Made by a program: the position numbers and the translations under genes. The notes under the pieces are model-generated. The model did not search any database, was not told where the DNA came from, and saw only the letters and a program-made list of their open reading frames with translations. Source: Antedon mediterranea (lineage: Eukaryota > Echinodermata > Crinoidea > Comatulida > Antedonidae). Taken from it: a stretch of DNA of 64,000 nucleotides. This document shows positions 34,481 through 46,598 of the stretch, piece after piece. The stretch is taken from contig NC_092675.1 in NCBI RefSeq assembly GCF_964355755.1, forward strand, positions 30,528,912 to 30,592,911, read 5' to 3'. Every line of letters begins with the position of its first letter. Position 1 is the stretch's first letter.

Positions 34481-37400
34481 ACTAAGTTCAAAGCCTGCAT
34501 CAGACTCAATGGCATACACCAATTTCTCTCTCATTATTTCCTCAGACTTAAATTCTGGTAACTTAAGTAGGTTCATGCAAGTACTTGCAGTGGGAAGTCT
34601 TTCCTCAGCTCCTCCATAATGTACACAAAACTTTGGCACCAATTCCTGAAAAAAATTATATTCTATTAATATTTAAAAATTTGTTCATCATCAAAAAAAA
34701 AAATGCTGATAATAAACAATACTATGGTAATAATTTAGATGCAATATAACCTGCATAGATGCAATATAACCTGCATGGATGTAATATAACCTGCATGGAT
34801 GTAATATAACCTGCATGGATTCAATATAACCTGCATTGATGCAATATAACCTGCATGGATTCAATATAACCCGCATGGATGCAATATAACCTGCATGGAT
34901 GCAATATAACCTGCATAAAATGCAATATAACCTGCATAAAATGCAATATAACCTGCATGGATGCAATATAACCTGCATAAAATGCAATATAACCTGCATG
35001 GATGCAATATAACCTGCATAAAATGCAATATAACCTGCATGGATGCAATATAACCTGCATGGATGCAATATAACCTGCATGGATGCAATATAACCTGCAT
35101 GGATGCAATATAACCTGCATGGATGCAATATAACCTGCATGGATGCAATATAACCTGCATGGATGTTTAGTAATTGCATGTTTCTTATTTATTGCTTGTT
35201 TTGGACCAAATAAAAAGTAAGTTACACATCCAGGATTTTATTTATTTATTTTTGTACCACTGGATATTATGATCAGAATGATAGTTTAAAGTTCCAGCTG
35301 CCCTTTACACACCTTGCAACACTTGCCAAGCAGGTAATGTAAAGTTTGTGTTTTAAATGTTATCACTTTACCTTGAATCCAAGAAGAGGAGGGCGTGAAC
35401 AACTGGTGACAAACTTGAGTAAAGCGGACAGCTGTGCTTCTGTCAAACTACTCACTATTTTCCAAAAACTTACAATCACTGGATGCTCATTGTTATAACC
35501 ACCTAGAAAAACAAGTACATTAGCAATCACAGTAATATAAGCACTTCTTTTGGTATTAGCAGTTGAGGACGTTTGAGCCAACAATTACGTACAACCTGTT
35601 TTAGTCCATGATTAGGGCTTGATATTCACCATTTTATACTCATGATTTGAGTATAATTGCAATATTTACTTCAGATAATAAAGATAAGATGATAATTAAA
35701 AATGATTAAGTCTTATGCAAATTCAGAAGGATGAAATAAACTTTATCTTTATCAATGAATGAATGAATCATTTTTACTGGTACCGGACATACAGGTAAGA
35801 TTAAAGTGAGATTTCAGCAGCTACCTTGTACATGGTATGTACAGGTAAGATTAAAGTGAGACTTTAGCAGTTACCTTGTACATGGTATACTAAGACAAAA
35901 TACCATTGTCAAAAGGGTTTCCTGGTATAGCTAAATCAAACCCAAATTAAATAGTTTGAGATTGAATGTGTCTACAACATTGTAACATTGTAACATTAGG
36001 TAATGTTCAACTATGAACTAAGTAGCATACCAGAATAGTTTGTGTTATGTTTTAAGTCATCTATATCTATTGGTATTGAAGCACCAGATATGAGTACTTG
36101 TAGCTCATGATGATCAAACATCCTTAACCATTCCAAGTTAATTACCTCAGACATGCCTTCCCGGAACGCCATAATATGAGGCCGAATCTATGATAGGTCA
36201 CAAATGAAGGAAAAACATTTTGTGTAAAAACACTGCATTACAAACACTGGTAGAACTATTTCTAGATAGCCATGGGAAAATATGTGCAGCTACAGTATAT
36301 ATTCTAGTATAAGGTTATCATCTATATATAAATTTACGTAAGGGCGAAATTTGGTAAATCGTGCGTTATTTCTAGAATGTTTACTCGATGGTATATAAAG
36401 TTGGTTAGAATCTCGGTACTGATTTTAACCCTTACTAATTAAATTGAGTTAGATAATTAGTTATTGACAATTAAAACGAATTTAGGTTCAACGATTTGCC
36501 CCAAATAGGGGTGTTTTCCGATCGTGGTATACACTGTCTAATGGATGTCCTCTTGAAAAATACCTGCACACAATAATACGAGGCTGCTTTGCATTTTCCT
36601 ATCTCCTCCTATGATAATTGTTTTTAAGCTGAAAACCGATTGTTGTTTATGTATTGTATGTTTATCGTTGAGCGCATGCGTAGTTGTGATTTCAACCATC
36701 AAATATGAACCCGTATAAACAGTTTTTGTATATGGAAGATTAGACCAAGTTTAATTAAATTTATGGCAAGATACTGTATAAATTTGTTTTTTTTCTTTAT
36801 CTCTTGTCCAATTGCTTATAATAGTGTACACTAAGAGATAAAATCGTTGCACCCTGCTTGTTCTTACGAAATACGGGAAAAATCTACAAGACCAGAACGT
36901 AGATATTTCCCGTATTCCGTGAACAAGCAGGGTGTAACTAATAGTATATTCTTTGGAATGTGTACTTGTATTTAATGTGTAATAGCATTGTGTAATGGTC
37001 GTAAGTGCTAAGATACGTAATCTATGCAAAACCACAAACCAATACCAGACTATTAACACACCTTTGTGTATGTTAATAAACATTATTGAAAACATAACAA
37101 TTTATAGAAATAAGAGAGATATGTGTATGTGCACAAAATACACTTTCAACTTTTAAAAATTCAATCCAAAAAGTATCTTTTACCTTGAATTCCTTCCATT
37201 ATTTATATACTGTATGTTTTGTAGATAGTTACCTTATTGTAAGTGTGTGTGTAGGCCTACTAATGTAAATTACTGTGTTAGTTGTCTTTGAATTATATAT
37301 TATATTGATGTTAATATTCTCTTCTGAACCACTTTGGAAATCAATGCTTTAGCACTGATAGTGTCATTCAGTATAAAGACAGAATAAATAAAAAAAATGG

Positions 37401-40400
37401 CCAAGCACCAGAATCAGAGATTATTCAGTTTGTTACCTGTTTATTTAATCTGTAGTCGGCCATCTTGTATATGTAATCTAAGCGATTATTATTAGTTACA
37501 GCAATATCCTTCCCGCCTGCTATCAGTTCATGATTCTAAAAATAGAAAACAAATTTTCAGTTTGTTTATTTTAGTAAATAATGATAATGTTTAATAATAG
37601 GATTATTATCATTACAATACTAATACATTGAATTCATTCCAATAACATTTGCGAGGTTATTTAATATGATCTCCAGACTGTTGTTGTTTTATAATGAATG
37701 AGTCCAACGGGACAAATAATTAACTTCCCAAACATGCAGCCCACAGCCTAGCCTTGTGTCGCACATTCCCATTGCTCACTGTTAACACAAAATGAACAAT
37801 GCACTCTGAGAGTTTAATAGTATATGTCTATCGAACATCATGTGACCCACTATCATCCAATCAAATGATAAGAATCTATTCAAGTGTGTAATATAATAAA
37901 TGTTACTGTTACAGTTACTGCTAGTTAGATTATAATGTATAGCATGTTATTTCTTACCTGTGTTTCACCCATCTGACTATCAGTGACAACAAAGTTCAAG
38001 TAAAGAGATGACACGTCGCCATCGTAATCTCTCAGATACAATAGATTCCTACAAATATTAGTATAGGAATGCTTTAGGCGATTTCATAGAAGAAATACAA
38101 TATCTGCTCAAATGCTCCATGCAAGTTAAATGGAGTTTATTTATTTATTTATTTATCTATACAGTATATTAATTTGGAGACTCAATATCAACGTTTATTC
38201 ACAATTATAATATTCAATAGTATACCAAAAGAAGCAGGTGCTTGTCAGTTTGGTAACCACTTAAATGTACAGTACATACATGCCAGACAACATTCATAAA
38301 CAAAAAAAAATTATGTACGATGTGATGACTTAACACCTTGGAACTTACTTGTACATGAGTGGATCTAAGGAGGCAAGGTGATGAATATCAACATCACCGG
38401 TGTGACGAGTTAAAATCTTGGAAAGGAAGAAACTTGCAAATGGAATCTCCACTAACATATTTTCATACAGTGCCTAAAATAAGAATACAATTTAATCAAA
38501 TGTAGCATTATCTTCATGAAAGAATGAGGACTATACATATATATCAACAAAAAGGTAGTGAACTCAATCTCTCATCACTGTATTGTATTGCATACAGCTA
38601 CTGTATTGAGTGGCAAGAGCTTTAAACTGGCTTGCTTAACATAACCTACAGTACTGTAAAGGTGTCTACACTATCAAACCTTATGTGACAACAAAATGTG
38701 ATGTGCCCATATATAGACATGATGATGTCATATTACTACCATATTTGGGAATATCACTGCCATATTTGGGAACATCACACTTTTTTTGTCAAACTAGTTT
38801 GATAGTGTAGACAGAGCTTAAAGTTACTAGGGATACATTTTCAATTTTAACTTATAATGAAATTGATGATTCTGAAATCCTTAATGGTAGAAAATTCCAC
38901 AATCAAAATAAATAAGAAGTTGCATACCTTTCCCAACATTCTACCCATAAAATAGTAATGTTTCTTGTAGTCTTCATGCAGAAGCACTGCCTGTGCATTG
39001 GGATACAACATTTGGTCTGTTGTTGTTTTAAAGAATCCTCGATTTGGATCAAAAGCTGTCTTGAGTAGTTGTGCTAAGAATTCTCTGAATATACCACCAC
39101 CGTCAATCCCAGCTTCATTTAGGCCTTGAGCATTCCGAATCACAACACGCATTCTCTTCTTTAACGATGGTTCTATTAGAAGCAACGTTTTAAAAATTCA
39201 AATTGTGATCCATCATCAGTAATCAAACAAAAAGCTCTATCTACACTATCAAATTAGTTTGACAAAAAAAAGTGTGATGCACGCAAATATGGTAGTGATA
39301 TGCTCAAATATAGTTGTGATAATATGATGTCATCATATCCATAGGCACATCATAATCCGTTTTGGCACATAAAGTTTGACAGTGTGGACAGAGCTTAAGT
39401 TGGAGTACACAAAAATTAATGAAGTAGCATTGTTGTCAATGCCATAGCACTCTGATAATGATGATGACATCATAATCAGATTTACTTTTGTCCTTTTCAA
39501 ACTGGGGACAAACAGGGATAGTGCAAGTAAGTTTAGGAACTGAATAACTTGACTATTTTCGAACACTTCCAATGATACATTATATGTTTGTTTATGCTTA
39601 CCATGTTTATGGTGGCTTATATTGAGTAAATAAAAGAAAAAAAGAAAGTTCAGAGTGTATTAACGTTACCATTTTCTGGCCTCAGTCTGTCATAGGCATC
39701 TTCATAGATGAAATCTCTACGTATAGTAGTATCAATACTGTGTCCAGACAGGTAACGTGACATATCTCCTTGGAATTCGTTTTTATCTTGCTTGATTAAA
39801 TCATGTAATATCTACAATAAAAAAAAACAAAACAATATATTACAATGGAATTCAAATAGATATTTCAATGAGTAATTATGCTAATTCGTATGCTAATTAA
39901 TAGTCAAAGTACATACCAAGACTCGTTCAGTAAATGGAATCACAAAAGGAAGTTCAGCCAAGATTGTGAGTTTGCGAGCTTCTTGCACCGAGAGTGGCGG
40001 ACCGTCATCATCCATCGCCATGTGTGATTGGAGGAAACGAAGCCTACCAACGTTTGAATAATTTGCAATACGACTCTGCCGAGAAACACTCTGTCAAACA
40101 TTGATTTATTAGTACAGTAGATTAGTACAATTTGATTTGATATGTTCAGTTTAATTTGTAATAAAAACGCAAATTACAAAGAGGTGTCTATGTCCGAGAT
40201 GTCAGAGCTGGAACTCCGAACTTCAGTTTGGAAGTTTTTATTGTTTCAGTGACTTCAAATAAGCACATTATAATTATTACTAATAAATTATCATCTTCAA
40301 TAAGATAATGTGGTAATTTACACTTCATTTCAAATATAGCATCCTCTCTTAGGATTCAAAACATGCTTTTAAGACATTTTTTTAATAGTCCCAAAATATA

Positions 40401-43400
40401 CTAATTACTAGTTAATTAGGTAATTATTAGAAGACTATTAGAAGATCTTTAAGAATTGCAGGATACCTACCATAACCTTATCATCTAAAATATGTATATG
40501 CTTAGCAAGCCAGTGATCAGCAGGACAAAATGTCTTGCGTATATCTCTTGAATGTAACTGTTTAACTAAATGACTGGCCACCTGCAAGTAACAACAATGA
40601 GTAAACAATACCGTACTTAAGTACTTAGGCCCAGGGAAGAGTCACTCTTTCCTGGTTCTAGATAGTATGTTTGGTTCAATTTATAACAATTTTGAATGAG
40701 AATAATAATAGTTCATTCTTAGAGCACATATAAGCAAGCTCTCAATGCGCTGCACATTATTACCCCGGTCATTTTTTGGATCAAACACATATTGAAACAT
40801 ACTCCCATAATAAAGTAGCTAGTAATCAGTGCAAAGTTGTGTCTTGATCCATAGAGATATTATAGTGAACTATAATATCTCTATGCTTGATCTAACCGGT
40901 ACCCATTTTATACACCTGGGTGGAGGGAGGCAAATGTAATTCTAATCTATTAGCATTTAAAAAATAAAAATAAATGGCACCTTAAAAACATGCATCCATT
41001 GTGCCACTTGATCTGGTGCATAGCTGGTGTGTATTCTACCAATGCTAGCCATTGCTTTACTGTAGTTTTCCCCTAGGCCTACATGGCTTTCAGGTAGGGC
41101 TAACTCTATCATACCAAGACAGGCATCACGCAAGATCAAACTCATGTTGACAAGCTCTGGCAGGTTAAATGGCATCAGGCTATAGCCTACCAAATAATGA
41201 AGTAATCAAAATGGTAAATTAATAATAAAAATTAATAAAACAATAATAAAATTAGTGATTAAATGAAACATCTGGAATTTTTATGCGCAACACACACATT
41301 TTGTCAAAATAGTTTATAAACACCATACACACACAATGGTGTGCGTGCCAATGTCTGTCAACTCTGGTATTTTCTTGGCGATGTGAAAGGGATATCAGAC
41401 TTGTTTATTAAACAGATGCAATAAAAAACGTACAATTTAATAATGGAAATTTTAATAATTTTCTTTTTGTATGTTTTAGAGTGAGTTACTACATACCTGT
41501 CTGATTTGCATGGAATTCCTTATCATGAACTGATAGTAAAGCATGACCAAATAAGGAACAAAATACTGATAACATTGTAACAATTCTCTCAACATCTTCA
41601 AAACTCAACTTAATACCACGTGATAACAGCTGAATTAATGGTGTTGATGACCTTTTAAAGAAAATTAATAAAATACAAAATAAGTTAAGTCATGAGAACA
41701 TATTTTGAACAAATAATACAAGTAAGGAGTAAGCAAAGTAGTAGTAAAGCCCAGCGCACACTAGAGCTTTCGGTTGAGCAGGTATGCGCTGGTCTTAAGC
41801 AAACATGTGAACCACTAAACAGTTAACATTATGATATACCTACCCAATTGTTGATATTGCTGATAACGATACAAGACTGAACCACAACTGTCTCAGAAAT
41901 TTGGAATCTAAAGCTAGTTTATACAATAATCTGAGGAAATAACATCAGAATGTTATGTTACGACTTACAAGCTGTCATTTATATTTTAAAGATTTCAAAA
42001 AAATTGAATAGTGTTAATAAATAGAGTTAAAAGGTGATAATATTTTCATGATTTGAAAAAATAGCTGCCGTATTGTGGAGCATACATCTGTTCTAGCTTT
42101 ATATTTAATCATGTTGAAGGCAGCATTCAGAAATTCTGGATTCAGCGGGAGAACAACTGAGCATGCAATAGTGCCATAGTATCATGATGAATGGATAAAA
42201 TAATGCATGGCATGTGAAATCAACCAATCAAATGGCAAGGATACACTTTGTTATAAATAAACACCACATTAATTCTCAACTTACTTTGTTCTTGGTACAT
42301 GCTGCCGATGTCGGACTATAAGTTGATGACATAATACACATAGATCAGTAAGAAGTTGTATACTACCTTGTTCTCCGCTGATTTTAAGGATGCTTGCTAT
42401 GTGCTCCTCAGTATTTAATAAGTTCAAACATTTCTCTCTCAAAGCTGGTAAAGTGGTGAATCCACCAGTCTAAAAATAAATGAGTTATTATTTATGTATA
42501 CTTCATTTTGGTCTTTTTTTAAAATTTATAAAATAATCTTCTTCACAAAAATCTGAGCCTATTCACTTTTTTAAATTATAGCACTGTACATCATCTCTAT
42601 TCGGTATTTAAGGGGTTATATCTGATTTATTAGTATAACAATTTCAATTTGGTATTTATTGAATACCGGATATTATAGTATTTAGGGTGTAATTGCTGAT
42701 ACTATGTTGCTTTCATTTGAGTATTTAGAGGGTAATTGCCGACACCATTATGGTTGAGGTATATGTTGCTTTCATTTTAGTATTTAGAGGGCGATTGCCG
42801 ACACCATCATGGTTGAGGTATATGTTGCTTTCATTTTAGTATTTAGAGGGTGATTGCTAATACCATTATGGTAGAGGTATACGTTGCTTTCATTTTAGTA
42901 TTTAGAGGGTGATTGCTAATACCATTATGGTTGAAGTATATGTTGCTGTTTTAGTATTTGATGTAGTACACTATAACATCAATAAATAATTAGATATTAA
43001 CCTCCGTAATCATAAGCTCATCATCTGAATCATCATCCTCATCATTTGAGTATTTATCAGAAATGCTAGGCAGGCTGGGTAATAAAACTTTAATAATGTG
43101 TAAATAAGTTTGGAGTGACTTTGTATCAAGTTGACCTGAAAAGAAAAATGTAAAATACATAAGTTATCATTTTTATCAATTAATTAAAACATTTTTATTT
43201 ATTCTTCCTGTTCATATTTAATTTATGCAGAATAATATTTTTTTTGTAAATGAGTATGAAAATCAAGATTTATATAGCAATATGAGCAAGTTAGTAAAAT
43301 ATTAAGCTTTTTGGGGTTTAAAGCTCTGTCTACACTATCAAACTAGTTTGACAAAAAGAGTGATGGGCCCATATATGGTAGTGATATGCCCATATATGGT

Positions 43401-46400
43401 AGGGATATGCCCAAATATGGTAGGGATATGATGTCATTGTCACATCACATTTTTAGTCACGTGCAAACGCGACTCTACAGCTCACTATGTTGGTCCGTTG
43501 GTAAACACTAACACAAATTTGAGCATGCAACTGCAGCCATGTATATGGCCGGCCATGTTTTTTTCACAAAAGTTTGATGGTGTAGACAGAGCTTAAAGAC
43601 TCAAGATATGTTTATAAATAAAATACATGGTACATGCGCATAACTTACTGACAATTGGTTTTCCAAAAGACAGTATGGAATAGAGTAACCATGGTGATGT
43701 TTCAACCTCAATATGACTAGTGTGACATTCTTGATTCATGTCCATCAAATCAGTTGGCAGTAAAGATTCAAACAGCTCAACAACTGGAAACTCTGTTGAC
43801 TTGTCACATAATGCCGGCAAAATGAAATGTGCTATTTGTTCTGTGAAAGCGGGCCTCAGCAGGGAATTGCAAAGACTGAATAATGCCAACCTCCTGAACA
43901 TTGAAGAAATTAAACAATTAATTTTTATTTCATACGCATCCAACAGCGAGTAACTCGCCAATTACAGGATGGGTAAACTATTTTACAATTTATTGTGCTT
44001 AAAAAATACTCATTTGAGGCTTAGGGAGTGGAGTTGAAAAAGTTGTGAGTTACAACCCTGGCACTAGGTCAGGATAGAACCCTGGACCTTGTGATTGGAA
44101 GGCAAGCATGTTTAACCACCAAGCTACAGCTCCACTTCCTTGCATTAGTACTTGTTATATTCAAATGGTAAACATTATTTTCTGTTTGGGCTCATGCCTA
44201 ATAATTGTTTTGGTAAATTATATATTTTTTTTTTAAAAATGTAATGTTATTATTACGTAATAGAAACCGTTACAATCCATCCTTAATATTCATTTATCAA
44301 CTAAATAATAAATGTGTTGAATTTGTAAGTTTGTTTAAAAACACTTTAAATTAAATACCTAAAGGAAGTAGATCTACCAAGGTCAATATTGGAGTTCAAA
44401 GGTCGCATGATCATGTCAAAGATTGTGTTGGCTAACGGTGTCGGCGGATTGGCTGACGGCTCTATAACAGGTGGTACTCTACAATGTAATAGTTCTCGCA
44501 AATGCTCATAATAATCTGAAATTAAAAGTTTTGTTGTTTTAAATTCATGGGCACACCTGGTTTTCATGTTATAATTATTCAAATAAAATTCAAATATACT
44601 TACTATTCTTAATTAGATATTGGAAGATTTGACAGGTAAACAGTTTCATAAAATCTGAGGATGTGCGTTCAATCATGTCTGAAGTGCAGCCAACTGTAAC
44701 AGAACTAACTGTGTTTGCAGTCAAGCTAACCTCTTTAATATAAATATTCACATCAGTAAAAACCTCTAATATTCGAAGAGGCATAGCGACAGGCAACATT
44801 GAAAACTGCGGGTTACCTACATACCTATAAAATAGAATATTAGAAACTGTCTACAACAAAAGATTCAATAGATTAAAGCAATTCATTATATGATTGATCT
44901 ACTGGTTAATAAACAATATATATTATCACTTATTTTTGTACCATGAGTATTATCATACCGATATTAATATCTCTATGATATTATTATTACATTTCTGGAT
45001 TAGCTATCTGTAACATGGAGTACTTCACCATGTAGGTAATAATAATAATATCCTTGATTTGAACATTAATACCCCGGTCATTTTTGCATCAAACACGTAT
45101 GGAAACATACTCCCATAATGCAGCTAGTAATCAGCGGAAAGGTGTCTTGATCTAACTGTAGATAGTTAGAAATAAACAAATATACAGATGTATATTGAAT
45201 ACGGATTGGATACATTTTAGAACAAGTATTTCATTGTAAACATAATAACATAAATCATAATAAATAAGTCATGAGCTGCACCTTTAAGTCAATACTCAAA
45301 TTTCACATTTTCTGATATTTTTTGCAGCGCTATGAGCAATGACTGTTGGAATGGCGCTATATAAACCGAACGATTGATTGATAATAAATCATAATATAAA
45401 TCATTACCTGACACAAAGCAGCAGAAGTCTCTTAGTGTCAAATAGCCATGAATGATAATTGACTGCTAACAATTTGAAGTACACTGCTTGGTGCTTCAAC
45501 AAAATCTGACAAAATGCCACCTGTAAACAAATATAAGGTTTTATGTACAGTGAGTGTCATGTGTCATGTCATGTGTAGACTAAAGTCATGATATTACAAA
45601 AATATAGACATTTTATATACTATACATACATTTTTTTATACACTCAGTGTTAAATAAAGAACTTGGACTAAGTGGGTAGTCTGTCAGAAAAGTGCAAAGT
45701 CATTCCTTCAACTAACAAATGACATTTAAATATTAAACTTGCTGTTTGCAGACCTCCCAACTCTCTGGATAAAGAGTGAGTCATCTCCCTCTATAGTTTC
45801 ATAAAACCTCCCGATATTTCATTTTTCCAAGTTTGAAGGTCTGCGTTTGCGCTTACCAATCGATTGCCATCACATTTTTGTTTATAGAAGAAAAGCAGCT
45901 TCTTAAGAAGGAGCACCAAAGAATCACCATTGACATTTTTCTTTTGCAATTGACGAATACAAACATCAAACTGGCTACGAGCTTCTTGCCTTAGCTGATT
46001 GCGTCTTAAACAGCCACGTACAAATGACTGAATTTTTAAAGCACTCTGCACTTTTCGTCTTGATTCCTTTTATAGACAAAAAAAAAATACAAGATTCATT
46101 ATATTCTAGTTATATATAAAATAGAATTTCTTCTGAACTCAGCTTGAAGTTAGGCTATCCAATGTATTACTTTGTGTTGATTTCTTTCAACACTTTTATT
46201 ACCTCACGTCTCTTTCGTTCTTCATGGTTTCTTTGAAGGAGCGCCTCTTTTGCTTCCTGAAATAGCAAAGAAAAGTTGTTTGGGTTAAAAAGAATAATAA
46301 CTGTTTGTTTGGTTAATATAAAATCAACTACCAATTTCATTTTGGGATAGCTATTATATAGGCCGTTACCCAGGCGTTATTATGACAGTTAGGCTAGCTA

Positions 46401-46598
46401 CCTAGGCACCATAGCATAGCTGCGGCCGGAACGAACCTCGGCCGGAGTGATCTATCTGTGTGGTACAATATGCCTCTCTACTCTAGCCTAGCTAGTGGTG
46501 GTCCTAACAAAAAGAGAATAAAATACATGTACCTTTTTACTCGCTCCTCTTAACGAAACAATAGGTTTAGTCCTGAAGTCCCCATTGAATCCGTACAT
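34478..46598 (-). CDS. UBE3C: HECT-type E3 ubiquitin ligase, UBE3C orthologue
   Basis: Twenty-two coding exons: 46598-46533, 46256-46203, 46066-45857, 45520-45408, 44824-44604, 44515-44359, 43893-43649, 43135-43002, 42469-42285, 41930-41844, 41651-41497, 41186-40981, 40581-40471, 40090-39917, 39811-39670, 39172-38928, 38473-38349, 38048-37958, 37535-37437, 36187-36031, 35502-35372 and 34645-34478. Phases are consistent and the product has 1091 residues, close to the ~1083 of vertebrate UBE3C. The N-terminus [20 protein letters not shown] and the IQ motif ([14 protein letters not shown], ~50-63) are UBE3C hallmarks. The HECT N-lobe includes [16 protein letters not shown]. The C-lobe holds the catalytic Cys near residue 1027 ([14 protein letters not shown]), and the end is AGFELS. 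Known role: a proteasome-associated ligase that extends ubiquitin chains. The TAG stop lies inside the last unit of a 40-bp satellite. Confidence 0.95.
34738..35165. repeat. 20-bp minisatellite in the last UBE3C intron
   Basis: About 21 units of GATGCAATATAACCTGCATG with single-base variants and several one-base-longer units (AAAATGCAATATAACCTGCAT). It lies between coding exons 34478-34645 and 35372-35502. Long ORFs on the minus strand here are repeat artefacts. Confidence 0.96.
36846..36938. repeat. Long hairpin (inverted repeat, ~40-bp arms) in a UBE3C intron
   Basis: The left arm GCACCCTGCTTGTTCTTACG...AATACGGGAAAAATCTAC pairs with the right arm GTAGATATTTCCCGTATTCC...GAACAAGCAGGGTGTAAC around a loop of about 10 bases, with few mismatches. 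It could be a tiny MITE or a folded transcript. Confidence 0.85.
38660..38822. mobile_element. MITE, family A, in a UBE3C intron
   Basis: The left end GTGTCTACACTATCAAAC and the right end GTTTGATAGTGTAGACAGAG are inverted repeats. The core has the GATGATGTCAT and CCATATTTGGG words. It has no coding capacity. Confidence 0.85.
39232..39398. mobile_element. MITE, family A, in a UBE3C intron
   Basis: Terminal inverted repeats AAGCTCTATCTACACTATC and its complement-like right end GACAGTGTGGACAGAGCTT. The core contains CAAATATGGTAGTGATATG and ATGATGTCATCATAT. TTAA follows the right end as AGCTTAAG. Confidence 0.85.
40848..40890. repeat. Perfect 16-bp palindrome with 4-base loop
   Basis: CATAGAGATATTATAG then TGAA then CTATAATATCTCTATG, inside a dispersed repeat (40760-40880) whose outer part recurs at 45065-45160. 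It lies in a UBE3C intron. Confidence 0.85.
42715..42960. repeat. ~60-bp tandem repeat, four units, in a UBE3C intron
   Basis: Units start TATTTAGAGGGTGATTGC and continue with ACCATTATGGTTGAGGTATA and TGTTGCTTTCATTTTAG. The four copies carry 5-10 differences each. Confidence 0.9.
43319..43597. mobile_element. MITE, family A, with internal insertion
   Basis: Ends AAGCTCTGTCTACACTATC and its inverted partner near 43576-43594. The usual ~165-bp core is expanded by about 100 bp at ~43458-43555 (CGACTCTACAGCTCACTATG ... GCAGCCATGTATATGGCC), a segment found again at 58440-58520. Confidence 0.85.
44025..44145 (-). mobile_element. tRNA-derived SINE fragment in a UBE3C intron
   Basis: On the minus strand, TAGCTTGGTGGTTAA (44125-44111) resembles an RNA polymerase III A box and CAGGGTTCTATCCTG (near 44085-44071) a B box, spaced as in a tRNA. 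There is no complete cloverleaf. Confidence 0.7.

Noticed and set aside
34691-35179. Minus-strand ORFs of 99-162 codons
   Set aside because: Artefacts of the 20-bp intronic minisatellite.
44025-44145. Functional tRNA on the minus strand
   Set aside because: The A-box/B-box pattern is degenerate and the stems do not pair; a SINE fragment explains it better.
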